A program made the translations under genes and the position numbers. Positions 26,104 to 40,379 of a DNA stretch of 64,000 bases are shown piece after piece; the first letter of the stretch is position 1, and the number at the start of each line of letters is the position of its first letter. The notes under the pieces are model-generated. The model saw only the letters and a program-made list of their open reading frames with translations. It searched no databases and was not told the origin of the DNA. Source of the DNA: Sinohyriopsis cumingii (lineage: Eukaryota; Mollusca; Bivalvia; Unionida; Unionidae); NCBI GenBank assembly GCA_028554795.2, contig CM068841.1:20269308-20333307 (forward strand), read 5' to 3'.

Positions 26104-26390
26104 TGAAACATAAAAGAAGGAGAAGAAAAAAAATCACCCACGCAAGCAGGATACATTATAACATGTTTGGTTTTTTTTTCATACAACTCGACAAAAAGTG
26201 GATGTAATCAAGCACAAAATTAGATGAGTAACAAAATCAATTGGATATTTAAAATGGGACAAGAGAAAACAAATACGGACCTGAAAGAAAGACCGTAAGG
26301 GGGGTAGAAACCCAAAACCCTTAATCTCTGGAACACTTGGAAACAAGAAAGAAAACAACCACAACAAAAATAGAAAAATCTCATTAAAAA
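25600..26390. repeat. Purine-rich tract with degenerate repeats and a TA run
   Basis: The + strand is almost all purine for hundreds of bases, with loosely repeated AGAAGAAACACC..TGACGG blocks (25611 and 25816). A (TA)n run occupies 26019-26100. Open - strand frames here read Phe/Leu/Ser-rich because of composition and are not called. Confidence 0.6.
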
Positions 26391-27523
26391 TTCTTTTTTT
26401 TCAAAATTCTAAATATGAAAGAGTTTGTATTCGAGCAATTCATGAGGAGTCACCTTTAAAGCTCAAACCAGCTACATATGCTGGGACTGACGGGGAGATG
26501 TTTACAAATAACAATGTATATGTCAACACGCATGTTCTTTCTTTTTATATTTTATTTTATGCACCCATAATTTGTGATGCCTGTCATTGTGTCTATCACT
26601 TTTCACTCTTCTCCTGGCAAATGTTTAGCAAATGACCAGTCTGTGCCCAGGACTGGCAAGATGAAAGATAGGGCATTTTTGGACGTTAGTATGGACGTTC
26701 CCGCGGTTTCGTATTTTAGGACAGGGTTATATTTTATGAACCAACATATGGGATCTGGGATCCTGTTGTTGTTTTCTTTTTGTTTTTGGTTTGTTTATTT
26801 TTATTTCTTTGTTTCTGTCATGGGATATTAACTTTATCAACCAAACGACAAATCTTTTATAAATGCAAACATTTGCTTGTCTTAGGAATGACACTCTTTG
26901 CGTTACGGTGCTAATTTACAAAGAGCATTTAAAAAGGATGCATACCAATGGGTGCTGGAACCGATTTGGAACTAGATAATAGATCAGAATCTCACAATAT
27001 TCACATGTCTATGCATCTACTTGAATTCATGTATCTATATGCATGTCTGTGTCGGTCGACCTTTCTACCTTTACCTTGTTATTATATACAAACATATTTA
27101 CCTATGTGCTCGCACGACTGGTCGTCTGTTGTGAGATAATCATTTGTTTTAAGCAACCGTATTTATGTCTAATTGTTAAGAGTTTACTATCACATCTCCA
27201 GCGTTAATAACATCTGTTGTAGCATGTAGGCAGTGGAGTGAATCATTGATATAATCAAATTATGTAAGCAGCAATGGCGTAGCTAGGATATTTGGGCCTC
27301 TATGCGGCCCCCTATGCAAAGCTTACCCATAGGCCCCTGCCTAATCTATATTGCAAATAAAATCAATCGCGGGCCCCGATGTTGTGCACTGTTGCCATAT
27401 GCAGATACGCCCCGGGGAGTACAAACCTCACGTCATAGCCACCGAAATTAAAAAAAGAAACGACATGGTCGATATGTCTTGGAATAATTTGTCGTAATCT
27501 CAGATATTTATAAAAATGGCAAA

Positions 27524-27526
<3 letters not shown>

Positions 27527-27556
<30 letters not shown>
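27527..27556. repeat. (CT)n microsatellite
   Basis: Uninterrupted run of about 15 CT units. Confidence 0.95.
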
Positions 27557-27560
<4 letters not shown>

Positions 27561-30555
27561 AAATGTTTATAAATAATGTAGCATATTGAGTAAGTAAGAA
27601 TATGACAGTATTAAAGTAATCTAGTATATTCTGTATTTTTCTGCCGCCTAATAGTTCTCCGCACTTGCTCAAGCTGTTATGTACGAGAACTGACTGATGC
27701 CAACTCCAAGTCTCTTCTCCTTGATTTAAAATTATCTCCTTTGTTCACAATATAAAAGTAAATCTAATTTGCTGTTTTATTAAAGGACAGAAGTCGTGTA
27801 CTGAACGCCTTTGAATAATGTAACCGTAATTTATTAGCAGCATTACAAAAAAATATTTACATCCACTTGAACGTCTTTCGCATGATCAACATCTTTCCGG
27901 TGACTCCAGTTCCTGTATTTTTATTAAAAAGATATATCACTACTCGCATAGGATATTTGTTCTCGAGTCTGCACTCACCCACCTCTGCAACGTTTATAAT
28001 CACTTTAACTGTGAACTGGATGAAGCACTTTCTGCAAATGCAGTTTTTTCTCTGAGATCATTGAATGTATCAAAACCTTGCGCCGATATGTCACTTTCTT
28101 TCATAAGTCGGCACGTTAGGACCATAAAGCGTTTTATTTCTTGAATATGAAAGTGTTTTGGTTGGTATTTTACTCGTGAAATGCCCCCAAACGTAACCGA
28201 TGCTAAAGGATACGAAGAAATATTACATAGCACATGATGTGCCATCAAGTGATACATCATTTCTTATCAGAATCGTATACAAATGATGACTATTCCGTGA
28301 TGTGGGTTTTCATCGGATGGCACAACACCACGTGATATATGGCATTTCTTCACGTTACATAGCTGTAACGTCATAAAGTTCATTTCACTGCATCATGTAG
28401 TTGAAAGGCATTTTGTGCAATCTAAATCAAATTAAATGGTAACTTTCTTAGAAATAAAGTAATAAAATAATTTTAGACCTTTGTTTCGACGAACATAAAA
28501 TTTGTAAGAAATCGGAAAGTGAATAAACTCGTGAGATATTCATGATAACCGAAGTGGCATAATCTCATAGCCTTCTTTTATTCATTTCCTTTCTTCAATA
28601 TTTAGTAACGTTTTGTGAGAATTAGTAAGATTTCATAAATTATATAAGTGGGAGAAAGAATAAGGGCAAGATCGTATTCTACTCCTTGTTTTCCTGAACG
28701 ATTATTGATAGCGCTAGAAGGAGAACTGAATTACATGAATTGTAAAGGACTAACGAGGGATCGCAGTCAGTAGCGTCCCTTAAATTTGATAGGTGGCAGC
28801 ACGAAAGAAAGTGGTCCAAAATTACTTCCGATTACTTCCTGCCTTACCAAAGTACAAAACATCCGTAGTATCTTTATTTTGCTTTAAAAATATATCAGTT
28901 TTACGAATCATAAATAAACCTTATCGTCACTTATATAGGAACAAAAAAATAAACAAATTTTGAAACAAACAGGAGCTGAGTTCTCTGGGCGAAACAAAGA
29001 GTCAATCGATCGGTAAGCAAATCTGCATAAAAATGGAACACGCGTTTATTTCTTTTTCATTTTTTTCCTCAGCTACCTTTGTGGTTTGTTTTATTATTAT
29101 TTTTTAACAGATTCATCTCCCTAAAATTATATATGTACCATTACACCATTTGCTTTAAAATATTTATTTTAGTTATTTAGTGAGTGGGGTACTATTGCTT
29201 TATATTATGGTTAGGATGCAGTAGTGAGTACATGCAAATGCAGTGAATTAGTACAGTGGAACAAAACTACGAACCAAACTTCATTCTTAACTGTTAAATT
29301 TCGTCCAAAATGCCTTAACGCAAAATCAGATTTAGCAGTTAGCTACAGGCCAAGGAATGCTTAAATTATAGTCAATCATTATATACTGCTTTAATCTGAC
29401 TAGCAGGTAATTGCTTAGTTCTGGCAAGAAACCTGTCTACGAAATATGATTACAAGCGTAGGTGTTTGAAGAAAATTTTGGTACGAAACTGTTAACATTA
29501 TGTGTTGTGGTCGCGATCCGAGATTATACTTCAATAGTTCATGTAGAAAACTAAGTTATATATGCAACAACGACAACGAATATGTCGACGATAAAAGATG
29601 ATGATGATGATGATGATGGCAAGCGTACAGCAGGTCTCCAGCAGCCTTAGAAGAGCTGTGATGCTAGATGTATTGGAATTGTTTGATTTGTAAATGGTAA
29701 TAGTTCTTAAGAAAGTAACACAACCAGCAATATTTATAAGGATTTGAGTTGTGTAATATTGATGGTGCGTTTGTGGCTTCCTACATTTTAGTTGTAGGAA
29801 ATAATTGGTGTTTCGCTAAACATTGTGAATAAGCAAATATAGTCAAGCCTGCTTTAGCCAACACCTCTATAAAAATACACATATATTTAACGAACAGCGT
29901 ATGCTGGTCCAGTTTTGTTAATTTTCATGCCATTTTTATCTATTTATAATGGACGCCTGTGCATGAGAGCCATCTTGATGGTTCCTTGAATATTTTTCAT
30001 TGACAGGTTACACTGTAAATATATATTACTCACTAATGATGGAGGCTGTAATCACAGTTATACCGAATGTACATAATTTGATAATAGTTTTATGCTTGGA
30101 AATGAATAATCTGGCAAATGCGATTAGTCCTAATCCCGTACTCTAGACACGCGAACCCGCATTTCGTATTTCGCATACGCACACCCCAAGAAAATTATTA
30201 AGCCGAGGGTAGTACAAGTAAGACTTTCGGTACGTTTGATGCCACAATTATCATTTTAAATAAAGGTGATGGTAAAGGTGCGCTCATATTGTGCTGCAGT
30301 ACCAAATAATGATGATCACGATAATGGTAAAGATAGATCGGTGGAGCGATTAAGAAAGGGACCATAGAGTCATTTCACATTGCTCTACAGAACGGGACAA
30401 TATGTCCTTTCACACTGTTCTGAGCATGCGCTGATCCATCGAGATCATGCGAGACAAGCAAATGAGAGGGTAGTCGACTCGCTGTTGTTGACTATCTGCA
30501 TCGGTAAACATGTGAAGTCAAAACTACAGAATTATATATTATACAGGTTGAATAA

Positions 30556-30690
30556 AATGGGCCGACACGATCATTGTGCAGCGTACGGGTGTAGCCACAG
30601 AAGTTATTAACACTAATTGACTTATCAATTTCCTAAACAGAACCATTACAAACAGTACATATTATTCGCCAAGTGTAAAGCTACCCTAGA
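30556..30690 (+). pseudogene. THAP-type zinc finger remnant
   Basis: ATG is followed by GRHDHCAAYGCSHRSY, which fits the start of a THAP C2CH finger (C-x2-4-C with YGC). Two in-frame stops follow, then YQFPKQNHYKQYILFAKCK, which fits the H/x-FPK segment of the same domain. THAP domains are DNA-binding modules of P-element-like transposases and host factors. The stops make it non-functional. A + strand frame downstream (30739-30936) could be its decayed continuation. Confidence 0.4.
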
Positions 30691-31020
30691 TACATGTATG
30701 TTTTGTGAAAAAGCAAAAAAGGTCGAACAAGCACAAAGTTGAGCGACTGGTCAGGAGTTATTGATAATGACGAGAGAGACAACTGTGCATCAGCTTCTGT
30801 ACCAAAAAGAAGCCATGGAATGTTAAGCTTTTGTAAGGTATCATATTTTGGCAATGAAATAGAAATATGCCTTGATCTTATTTTAAGTATAATTTTGTTA
30901 TACTGCCCTACAGGCATGCATTTTGTTATTATCTAATACAGGATTCTTATACACAGTTCATCTACGTAAGGTAACCTGCCCTGACTTTACGAAAGTAAAT
31001 AATACGTTGCCTCGCTGATA

Positions 31021-31031
31021 TCACACACACA

Positions 31032-31066
<35 letters not shown>
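31021..31066. repeat. (CA)n microsatellite
   Basis: CA run of about 22 units with one interruption (AAAC). Confidence 0.95.
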
Positions 31067-31068
<2 letters not shown>

Positions 31069-33237
31069 TACTGCAGCAATAACATCTACAGGGATGCAGA
31101 AACCTTAATTCATTTGTTGATAACTAAAAGGTATTTTTGAAGTGGCACATTTTAAAAAATCCAATAAGATGATCATATATCTGTGTGCAAACATTAGGTT
31201 TTGAGAGTGTGTAACACATTAAGCTAATAGTCGGCTGGTTTCCAATAAATAAATGTTGTTTGCGAGGATTAAAGATACATTTCTGAGATTTAATAATGCA
31301 TCGTTATTAATAGTTTTGCACTATTAAATAAAGTCTTAAACATAGCTCAGAGAAAATGCCAAAATTCAATCGAGTAGATTAGTTGGATAAAACAGTTTAT
31401 TCTAGGAAATATGTTATCGTACTGGCTCAAAACATAAGTACAATTTTATCGGACGAAATAGAGAAGCAATTTCATCAGAAAAACTTTTTTTGTTCCATTT
31501 ATGTATTTCTGTTATAAAGTCAGTGTTAATCCATATAGTTAGATGAACATGGTTATCTCGTTTTTATAGCATTGCTATTTGTGCCACTGCAAGGGACAAA
31601 ATAGAACGACAAAAATAAAAAAATTTTAATTGCAAATAAAGTAAATATGAACGTTTATTTATAAAAATAATACTCACTGAACCGGACAAGGTATTTATGC
31701 ATATGGGATCTCTGAGTTACATATTTCAGATTTGATTCCATTTGCCTGTACATGTATATTAGATATGTACATGTATATCAGATATGTTGTCCGAAAATGA
31801 TATGTTGATCAGAGTTGAAAACTTACCTGAATTTTTTTTAAAGTTTGGAGTTGGGTGTTTCTCTTATAGAAGTATATTAGTACTCTTTAAGTGAACGAAA
31901 ATATGCATTCCCTATAAGGATGGTTCCAAGGTCAGCAGAGATTGAATTACATATTAATTACACGATAATTATCATATAACATACTCCTTAAGACTGTAGT
32001 AAAGGTGATCAAATTGAAACACTGTACTTGTAAATAAATCAATTTGTCATTATTTGTCTTTAAGTTGATGAAATTGTATTAATTCAGTTTGTCATTGGGT
32101 TTCTGCTATAAAACGAATATTGTTATACTTAATATATTATCCCACAGAAGTCATGGCAGGTAGAACAAATTTCATATTTAACCGTTGGTACACAATTTAG
32201 TGTATGTCAACGCATCGAGGCATAACATTAAGGTGGCGCTCTACAGTTCCGTATTTTGCATAGAATTTTAAAGAAAAAGAATTTCCCCGGCTTTCCTCAC
32301 TGGTTATACTGGCTATTTAAAAAGACCTTGTATATCTTAAGTATAATTCAAAGAACCTTTAATTCCCTTTATTTTGGTGTATGATTGATGGGTGTAATAT
32401 GGGTTACAGAGTATACAGCTTGGCCTTACTCCAGATGTGCACCTTTCAAAAAAGTGCTAGCTCCACTTGGTCATTTTCACTTCCTGAACTTCAGAGGTAA
32501 ATTATATAAAAAAGAGCCGATAACTTTTTTACCTTTTAAATATTTGGTAATTCATTCATTGCACTTTCAGAAGCTGGTATTGTCTAGTCTGGCAAAATTA
32601 ATTTTCCCTATTTTAATAGCTGCTATGGATAGTGTACTTTAGACTAATTCAGGCTGATTTTTTAACATAAGAGAGCAGTCATTTTAGTTAGCAGTATGCT
32701 TAAATCATGTACAATTTCCAAAAGTACAATAGCCAAAGAAATATCAATCATATTACATTAATGTAGCATAGAGGTATACGAACATTCTCTCCATTGTGCA
32801 CGTTTTAAATGCAAACAACTTCACCTTACATACGTCACTCTCTTAAAAGTACATAATAACTGGTGAGCGCCCCCAAAGTAGCTTGCCCCCTCAATTGCAG
32901 CTATAGACTATTTCACTCTTTAGTAATTGAAGAGCAGTAAGGGGAACTAATAATGTGCCAGGACTCTATTTCGCTGGTGAAAAACGTAATATATGTACCA
33001 AAAAAATTATAAAAGTGGACAAAAAGTATGCGGATCATGAGAGAACGTAGCTTCAATGCAAAATTCTTAAAGAATCGCTTAAAAATAATATTATGGGAAT
33101 CTGAATTGGTTTCATGATAATTCGCTTCTTTGTTATCTTTGGAAAGTGTTTAACATAAAACTCACCAAACACAGAGTCAAAATCTCGTTATTGGGATAAA
33201 GCTGCGATTTGACAACATTTCTTGAATAATGACGTAC

Positions 33238-34996
33238 CTGGTTCTCCCAGCAACAGTGTCAAAGCAGGAAGTAACCGTCTAATCTTAACATTGGTTTCGT
33301 AAACAAACCCCAACATTTCATTACAACTGGATGTCGAGTTGAAGCTCTCCCCAAAAGTGACGTTCGATGGAAATTCCGCTGAATCAGTTTTAGGTGGTGC
33401 GGTTGATGTTGGTTTTATAACATGGTTTTGGAAGCTCCTGTCTGGTTTGTTTAGTATAGTTTTTGTAATTGGAATAGGACTGGTAAAAGGTACAGAGGGA
33501 TCGTTATCCTTCTGCTTCAAAATTGTTTCAAGCATTTTCTCCGTAGTTTGAAGATTGTGTGCCGAGGTCCGTAATGTTTTATTAACCTGACTCTCTACAA
33601 AACGCATGGTATGAAACATATATGGAATCCATCCCGTATTAGAAGCAATGGCTTCACTCAGTATGTAGATCCATTCTGTTCTGTTTTTGATATCATTCAG
33701 TGCATTCCTGTCAACTAGTTCATCGATTTCCATCCGCAACGATTCGGCTTTGTTGTTGAAATAATTATTGCTTGCCCTTCTGTTTTCTTGTACTTCGTTA
33801 AGCCTCGTAATTTCTCGGTTCAGTTCTTTCAACGAGACTTGTATAGAAGAAGAACTAATGGTGGCAAGATCGGTCAAGATCTCAACAAGATGAGTTCCAT
33901 TTCTCGTCATCGTCCTCAGATCCTCTAGAATGCCCTTAGATGAAATGCTGCCAATGTCCTTTTCACTCGGTGACTTTGTCTGATTCATCAGATACAGTGT
34001 GCTGTTCATGAAGATTTCCTCAAGATCCTCCCTAATTTGTACCTGTTCTTCACGTATTGCCTCTGTGTTGCCCACCATTCTTTCCACGAGATCCCCTGTA
34101 TGACGGTAATAGCTAATAGACTGCAAGACATTGCCATTAACCTGGGCAAGAGCACGAAGCAAGGTCCCACTCTCGTTTCGGAATTCCTCCAAATTATCTA
34201 TAGAAACCGATGCGTTCAGAGTATGGTTGCGTCGTGCATTTGCACACGGTTCAAATTTTGATTCCAAGTATTCCAGAACTCTTTCACAAGTGAAGCTCAT
34301 TCTGGTTTCCGAAACCGTCATTTCTCGATAATTTCCCAAATCTTCCACGTCCCCGCTGCCAGAAACAACAGATTCTGACAGATTTGTTGCAAGTTCAGTG
34401 ATCATATTTTGAAGCATCTCTGTCTTATTTTTCATAACCCTTGCTTCGCCTCGCAAGTTATCAACTTGTGACCATAATCTGAGGGTTGCATTTTTTAAGC
34501 TTCCCACTGTCACTGTGTTGCTCTCGATATATTTACCAAACTCGTTGAAGTTGGCATTCATATTGTCTTGAAAGTGTACTAGACTTTTCTCCATAGCTTC
34601 AAACATCCCCGTATTAAAGGACTGTAAATCTTCCACTCCCTTGTGTACTGACGCAACGGACCTCTCTATATCTTGGTGCCTTGAGTTGCCATCCATGACC
34701 TCTGCATGCAGCCCGTGCAGAAGTGAGTCTAGGGTATGTAGATGTGTATTGACCACCCGGAATGAGCGTACATTATAATATTGCAGGTTACTTATCCCCC
34801 TCTCCAGTATGGAAATTCGCTCACTTAGTGTATTGAATTTTTCGTCCACTATTTTCAACATTGAGTCTAAGAGAAATGTGTCGATCGGATTCAGACTTTT
34901 CGTTTCCGTCTCATTTTCACTTCTTTTTATTCTTAAGCAAATAGATGTCTTAACATTTAAAACGAATGTCAAAACTATGAAAATCGTTCCTTTCAT
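33238..34996 (-). CDS. Secreted coiled-coil stalk, 5' exon of SRCR gene
   Basis: This large exon encodes about 587 residues before the donor. Residues 1-20 (MKGTIFIVLTFVLNVKTSIC) are a signal peptide. The rest is a long heptad-rich stalk with few cysteines and about a dozen N-x-S/T sequons, including NETE, NATL, NKTE, NLSE, NHTL, NSTL, NQTK, NGTH and NRTE, so an extracellular glycosylated coiled coil is inferred. A Pro/Thr/Ser-rich hinge lies near residues 505-555. The exon closes with a C-containing helix and LLLGEPG. At GEPG the donor CAG|GTACGT leaves in phase 1, matching SRCR exons at 23026-23322 and 6794-7108. Stalk plus SRCR recalls macrophage scavenger receptors and MARCO, but there is no N-terminal TM anchor or collagen segment; this is more likely secreted or anchored later. 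Innate recognition is an inference. Confidence 0.82.
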
Positions 34997-35100
34997 GCTG
35001 ACACGGGAATTTTATGTTGCCTATGACTGGTCTGTCTCAACCGAATTCTAGTCAGAGAAATGTGCCATTTGAAGAATATCATACGAATATATATTTCTGT
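34997..35100 (-). promoter_or_regulatory. 5' UTR region of the coiled-coil/SRCR gene
   Basis: The start codon sits in the context GTCAGCATGA. Upstream frames are closed. No strong TATA box was recognised; the transcription start is unknown. Confidence 0.35.
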
Positions 35101-35924
35101 TTGCGTGATCCCCAATGCAATACACCCAGCACTCCGCTACATTAATACTCCATGGACCGAATTTTATCTTGAGAAATGTCCAGAATTTGTTCTCCGCAAA
35201 ATCATGAACATTCAAAGAATATTGTTTTCCTCTATTTAATCCATGATCTGGTTACCACTATTATTTACTCATTAACACTGTTGAATATAAATAAAGTCTA
35301 CCACGTGTGTATAATATGTCTACAAGCTCTGCCTGGAGGTACTTATCAATTATGAGGATAGATAGTACATTTGTTAACGATGAGAGGAAGCGGCTCAGCG
35401 CGTGCCCCTGAGTCAGTGTGCTAGGCCTTATAATTCTCACTCGGCGGGAGAAGCCGACGAATATGATTGAAACAGCTGATCACTGGTAGTCAATGCATTA
35501 AAGCCCATGTAAACAACAAAGTGTCATATTTCAAGCTGCTAAAATCTTAATCCTGAGTATGCAGGGCCGAGTTGCATCGTAGTGTATTTTTACCGGTGAA
35601 CGGAAACCTGTATCGCTATAACGAGTGCTTTTACGCTGTCTATCTTCTCATTTATGAAACATTCTCGTTACTTTAACTCTTATCTCGGCTGCGAAAACAA
35701 ATACATGTATACATCTCAAATGACTGTTAATCTTTGGGGCCACCAAATGAATTCCTAATTTCCTCTTTATGCCGAAAAGTGATAATTTAATTAGATGGTG
35801 GGGTTTGCGTAGGTATCTATGAGATGTGCACAAGTGAACTTTTGGTACAGGCAAAGTATAAAGGGTTATCACTTGTGAATTCGGGACCCTATTAGCAATT
35901 ATTACTCTTAATTACATATTGAAA

Positions 35925-35927
<3 letters not shown>

Positions 35928-35993
<66 letters not shown>

Positions 35994-36004
35994 TATAGTA
36001 TATA

Positions 36005-36037
<33 letters not shown>

Positions 36038-36045
36038 ATGTATAT
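35928..36045. repeat. (TA)n/(TATG)n microsatellite
   Basis: A TA run of about 60 bases, then a short break, then TATG units. Confidence 0.95.
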
Positions 36046-36309
36046 CAGAATGCGAAAATTAAATCCTTAGTTTTTCTTTTTCTATCAAGTGAAACATGAT
36101 ATATTGACACGCATAATTTCAATGCAAGTTTTTACCTTTTTATTTACAGTCGAAGCTTCGCATTGCGTTTCAACGAACACTGCGAATGTCCGAAATATAT
36201 TTCTAAACCAAAAATCACATTATTTTCAGTTGTATGTACTGAAAAAGATCTATACGTATTTATGTATCTAGGGTTACCGGCACGTCAGCATGTGACTATC
36301 TAGTCAAAA

Positions 36310-36480
36310 ACATCCACAAGCTGTGGGTTGTGGGTTCTAATCATACCATGCCAGCGCGAGTCGGTCCCTGTGGTGGATCAAAAGCACTTTACTACCATTG
36401 TCACTGAAAGAAATAGCCTTTCGTGTGCTGACGGCGTAAGCCAGGAATGACGTAATTTATCCCCCAGCATTTAGTTTCTG
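36310..36480 (+). mobile_element. Possible SINE fragment
   Basis: GTGGGTTCTAATCATACC resembles a decayed B box and is followed by GC-richer sequence with a tRNA-SINE flavour. No ends were defined. Confidence 0.28.
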
Positions 36481-36898
36481 TTTGCTGTCTTTCATAACAG
36501 TTAATGATTGTGGCGAATTAGCAATTAGATCACGAGGCTGTGTTTTCTTGTTAGACTGGCTCATATTAACATGACATGATACACACATACTTACACAATA
36601 GATGCAGTCTAACAAGTAAAGAATTGTATTACAAACTATTCTTTCTCAAAGACATGCATCTGATCTTTTCCGTTAATTCTGTAAATAAGAGTTTTATTTA
36701 CAGCTTTGCTGTTATGATTAATTTAAAAAATGGACTGTATCAAAATATTTTAATATAGTAAGTGTATTGATAATGACAGTGCACTAAAAACGTTTGGCTC
36801 TGCTTTTGTAGAAATTTATTTTCCGGGTGAAGGGTTTAAAAGTTAGGAACATATTTATTTGGAATTATGATTTCTTAATCCAGAATAGTAAATTTAAA

Positions 36899-37235
<337 letters not shown>

Positions 37236-37245
37236 TCATACGAAA

Positions 37246-37445
37246 AGGGTATGATAAAAAAGAAGGGATGAAATCACACAAATATACTACCTAACACACC
37301 ACCTATAAGATCCTACACCCCAAACACAGTATCCGAAACGCCTTGTGTAGTGTCTAAAATCAAAACACCTACTTCTAGACCAAAAGCGTATGATGTAAAG
37401 AAGGCGATGAAATCACACAAACATACTATCCAACACTCCACCAAT
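37246..37445. repeat. Direct repeat pair of about 60 bases
   Basis: AAGGGATGAAATCACACAAA at 37260 recurs as AAGGCGATGAAATCACACAAA at 37400, each preceded by a GTATGAT segment and followed by CACCACC/CTCCACC. Spacing is about 138 bases. Confidence 0.65.
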
Positions 37446-38820
37446 ACCATCCAAATCCCGACACGTACTATCCAACAGACCATTTTTATCAGTTAAACTG
37501 TTTGATTATCTTATCCGCAACACAAGTTATTGATCGTGACATAGTGCATGTTATGACTCCAGTCTCAGAATCAGATTCTATGTTAGTAGTGATTGGCCAC
37601 AAGATTAATCTCAGCATTCTGGATAGTTGATACCAGAAACTGTCAATAAGTTCGGTTCTGTTTATTTATCTTCCCATGGCTAACTGAGCCTGAACTAGTT
37701 CATGCCCTTGGATTTGGCACAAATGTTCAATTAATTAAAATCCCTTGTCTCTAACTATTATAAATACAAGAGCAGGGGCAGGCAGTTGTGTAGCTGGGCT
37801 TGGTACTGTAAGAAACACTGGTTTAGGTTTTTGTGAAGATTTTAGCCTTATTTTACATAAAGGTTTAGGACCTTCACTTGGTGTTTGTGTGTCCTTGGAA
37901 CCCGAATATAATAGTGCAATTACTTTTTCTTTTGAATATTCTCGCGAAATGGGAATCATAATTAAATTTATTAAACCCAACAAATGTCTTTCTTCGTATT
38001 GTCTTTCTTTTTTATTGGATTGTTCCTTTTCTTCTGAACTTATTTACTGGAAAGTGTTTTTCTTCTATTGCTGCTAATAAATGCTCATTGTCTTTGTTTC
38101 TTTCTGTTTTAGAGCGACACCCCCGAAGGCAGTGTCTTTATTCCTGACAATGATAACGGGTATCATTAATTACCCTTGTCTATCATTTCTCCTGTCTTAG
38201 AGCTTCTTTTTCATTCAAGATGTGGACATATAAGAACCAAATAACCTTTTCTTCTTGACAGCTATGGCAGATAATCTTGACCTGTTTCTTGCGAGGAGTT
38301 GTCAGAGGTCTTGCTGGAAGTATAATTTCGAGTAACTCTCTGTATATGCCTGAACAGAAGTGCTATCTGTTGTAACTCTTCCAGCTTCACAGGTTGGAAA
38401 CTGAATGAGTGTATTCTCTTGCGAAACAAAGAAATAAATTAAAGAAAATAAATTGTAACCATCGTGTGTCATACAATGATTACAGATTTCCACAAGATAA
38501 CCGACAACGACGTTACCTGTCACCCAACACGCACCAAGAAGTGTTGGCAGAAGTTCACGCTAGCGAAATATCTAAATTCAGTACCATTTACCTCCACTGG
38601 ACAGAGATATCCAAGATCAGCCAGGAACAAAAGTCGTTCTGTAGCTACTGAAGATGTTTTCGAGTTATAGCTCCCGACAAAAAGTGACTTCCAGAAAATT
38701 TAGAATGACGGTTTATATTTACACTGCTAAATTTAAACATTTCAAGTCCCAGTGGTTGTCGTGTCTTTCTAAGTACAGCTCATAAAGCTGCAACAAAAAT
38801 ATTTTGGTATACGAAAGCTA

Positions 38821-38829
38821 ACACACACA

Positions 38830-38860
<31 letters not shown>

Positions 38861-38873
38861 GCGCGCGCGCGCC
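38821..38873. repeat. (AC)n(GC)n alternating purine-pyrimidine tract
   Basis: About 13 AC units pass into about 13 GC units without interruption. Such a tract can adopt Z-DNA. Consecutive CpGs are unusual in this AT-rich, CpG-poor setting. Confidence 0.95.
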
Positions 38874-40379
38874 ATGACGTCCATAATTCAAAGGAATCTT
38901 CTTGTCTTGGGGAATCAATTCTTTTGAAAATACACTAAGACTTGAACAGTGTCAATGACTTTCTCCACGGAATTTGGTGCGACATTGAAGAGATACGAAC
39001 TCGTGACATGGCAAATGTTATAATGTCTCCGCAGTTGATCAGTGCAAGACCATTTGACATTTTAAAACTAATCAGTCTTCTTACGGTATTAAGATACCAA
39101 TGAGTCAAATGTCCATGTCGTTTCGGATGTAAATTGTTGTTTGCATTTAACTTGAACTTGTATAAAATAGCTGTAAATGCATCCTCGCAGTTCATGAGGT
39201 AGATTATAGATGTGTTCCTCCAAACAGTCTTTCCACAGGAATTTCATTGGACCATTTGAACATCAGTATTTGTTTATATCATTCAGATACCAATGTTTAA
39301 AACATCTCGGTCGTAAGGGATGCATTGTTCTCTTTTGTAAACAGTAAAGTTGCAAACTTCACAAAGGTGAAACTTTTTCGTTATTAGTACAAACATGTCA
39401 CGCAGAAGTTCTAATATAGGATTGTCCTACTATCCAATGATTTTCTCAATGAAAACAATTATGAAAATAAACATTCAGTGTCCGATTTGCATAGTATTAA
39501 TTATAAACCTAGTAAATTTGCATCACTGCTAGTTGTAATAGCCTAGAGGAATTGTAGGTGAAGGAAAGTTATAAAACGAATGGACAATGGAAAAATCTAA
39601 TCCACAGAAATTTGCGAAAATCCTCATTCCAGTAAGTAGCTGATATATAAGAATTCTAGACCATTACTAATTTAAAAGATGTAAATTTATCATTGACGTT
39701 ATCATTTTAATTTGGGTCTTACTATGACCTTTAATATGAAATATAGCGTTAAAAGTAACATTAAAAGTATCCATATGTTTAATTGTATCGGCCCCCTAAC
39801 TGAACATTTAATGTTAAAACTACACTTACTAAATAATATGGCGTTTCTACTGACCAACACTCAGATATATACTTTCCAACACGCAGGTATCTACTATCAA
39901 AAATCTATATTATGCCATCAAGGTGCGTTCGAATTGACCATCATGTATATAGTTAAATATTATTCAACATTCACACTATATCACAAACACGCCGCTGGAC
40001 CGACCCATTCCCATATTTACTGTCCAATACGCTGTTACAGCAACAAATATCAAGTTACATAATATCCAACATCACCACATTTACTAGCCAACAAATTGGG
40101 ATGGGAATATATACAAGTTAATCTTATAATCAAACAAATATGATAACACTCAAGAGGCTAGGATGTTAAAGAATAGGAATACAATTGCACACACACAGAC
40201 ACTCAACCAATGGCAAGAATACTTATAAACAATGTCTACAACAAAACACATATATACCATGAGAAGAAACGTAATGGTGGTTAAAAAAACTTTGTGCTTT
40301 TTTTTGTTTGCCAGCCCTGAGAGTGTCGACCAGTTTGGATTAAGAAAGTTTGTAAAGCTCTCTAACTTGTGCGAGAAAA

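Larger units (their letters stand above)
23323..33237 (-). other. Long intron of the SRCR gene
   Basis: About 10 kb between the coiled-coil exon and the first SRCR exon. It contains SINE-like and MITE-like fragments near 23.5 and 24.8 kb, a purine-rich tract with a TA run at 25.6-26.4 kb, CT and CA microsatellites, and a THAP-like remnant at 30.6 kb. No further SRCR exon was recognised. Confidence 0.55.

Noticed and set aside
28000-28260. 86-codon - strand frame as an extra SRCR-gene exon
   Set aside because: No SRCR motifs and no convincing phase-1 splice sites.
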